From Methanobacteriota archaeon (GTDB lineage Archaea; Halobacteriota; Bog-38; Methanoflorentales; Methanoflorentaceae): a stretch of 6,105 nucleotides of DNA. Position numbers and translations under genes: made by a program. The notes under the pieces are model-generated. The model was not told where the DNA came from. It ran no database searches and saw only the letters and a list, made by a program, of their open reading frames with translations. This document shows, in pieces, positions 6,066 to 6,105 of the stretch (within the stretch, counting starts at the first letter, position 1; each line of letters opens with the position of its first letter). Where the stretch lies: NCBI GenBank assembly GCA_028679495.1, contig JAJRBK010000070.1, positions 1-6,105 of the forward strand. The letters are read 5' to 3'.

Positions 6066-6105
6066 CTTATAACCGATCAGGTTTACAACAAGATGAATAA
6101 AGGGG
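6066..6105 (+). promoter_or_regulatory. Promoter-like sequence and possible start of a further gene at the right edge
   Basis: CTTATAACCG (6066-6075) resembles an archaeal TATA box. An ATG at 6093 (Met-Asn-Lys-Gly, then window end) lies about 23 nt from its centre, so it could be a leaderless start. Alternatively the terminal AAAGGGG is the ribosome binding site of a gene starting outside the window. Too little sequence remains to decide. Confidence 0.3.

Overview
The window reads as chromosomal DNA of a euryarchaeon, most likely a methanogen or a close relative. Three things point that way: an F420-type formate dehydrogenase/hydrogenase beta-subunit C-terminus, a DUF2117-like protein (a family I know from methanogenic archaea), and gene starts preceded by archaeal TATA-like boxes, in some cases with no ribosome binding site. 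G+C is near 50% overall, locally above 60% in the first gene and in parts of argF. Genus cannot be fixed from the sequence alone.

Layout. (1) At 1-449, plus strand, is the 3' end of an iron-sulfur protein, probably an FdhB/FrhB-like subunit. It is closed by a hairpin and T tract at 469-493. (2) Convergent to it, on the minus strand, is a DUF2117-like gene ending at 502. No ATG, GTG or TTG codon lies ahead of its conserved N-terminus, but an ACG at 1629-1627 sits 6 nt behind a near-perfect Shine-Dalgarno, so I extend the gene to 1629. (3) A 142-nt gap (1630-1771) holds a T-rich glmS terminator, a perfect 7-bp-stem inverted repeat, a small palindrome and TATA-like boxes. (4) glmS is on the minus strand at 1772-3598 and is complete. 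(5) A 235-nt divergent promoter region (3599-3833) follows. (6) purD (3834-5114) and argF (5133-6038) lie on the plus strand 18 nt apart, probably one transcription unit. (7) A short tail carries a T-rich stretch, a TATA-like box and a possible start of another gene at the right edge.

How the genes relate. glmS, purD and argF are all core nitrogen-assimilation steps: amide transfer from glutamine to fructose-6-phosphate, glycine ligation to phosphoribosylamine, and carbamoyl transfer to ornithine. Their divergent and operonic arrangement is compatible with common metabolic control, but no known regulator site is recognisable. The iron-sulfur gene belongs to energy metabolism and is not transcriptionally linked to the rest.

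I see no mobile element, CRISPR array, RNA gene or defence system. The points most worth a second look are the apparent ACG initiation codon of the DUF2117-like gene, that protein's unassigned C-terminal domain with a DGDADG motif, and the structured gap between it and glmS.
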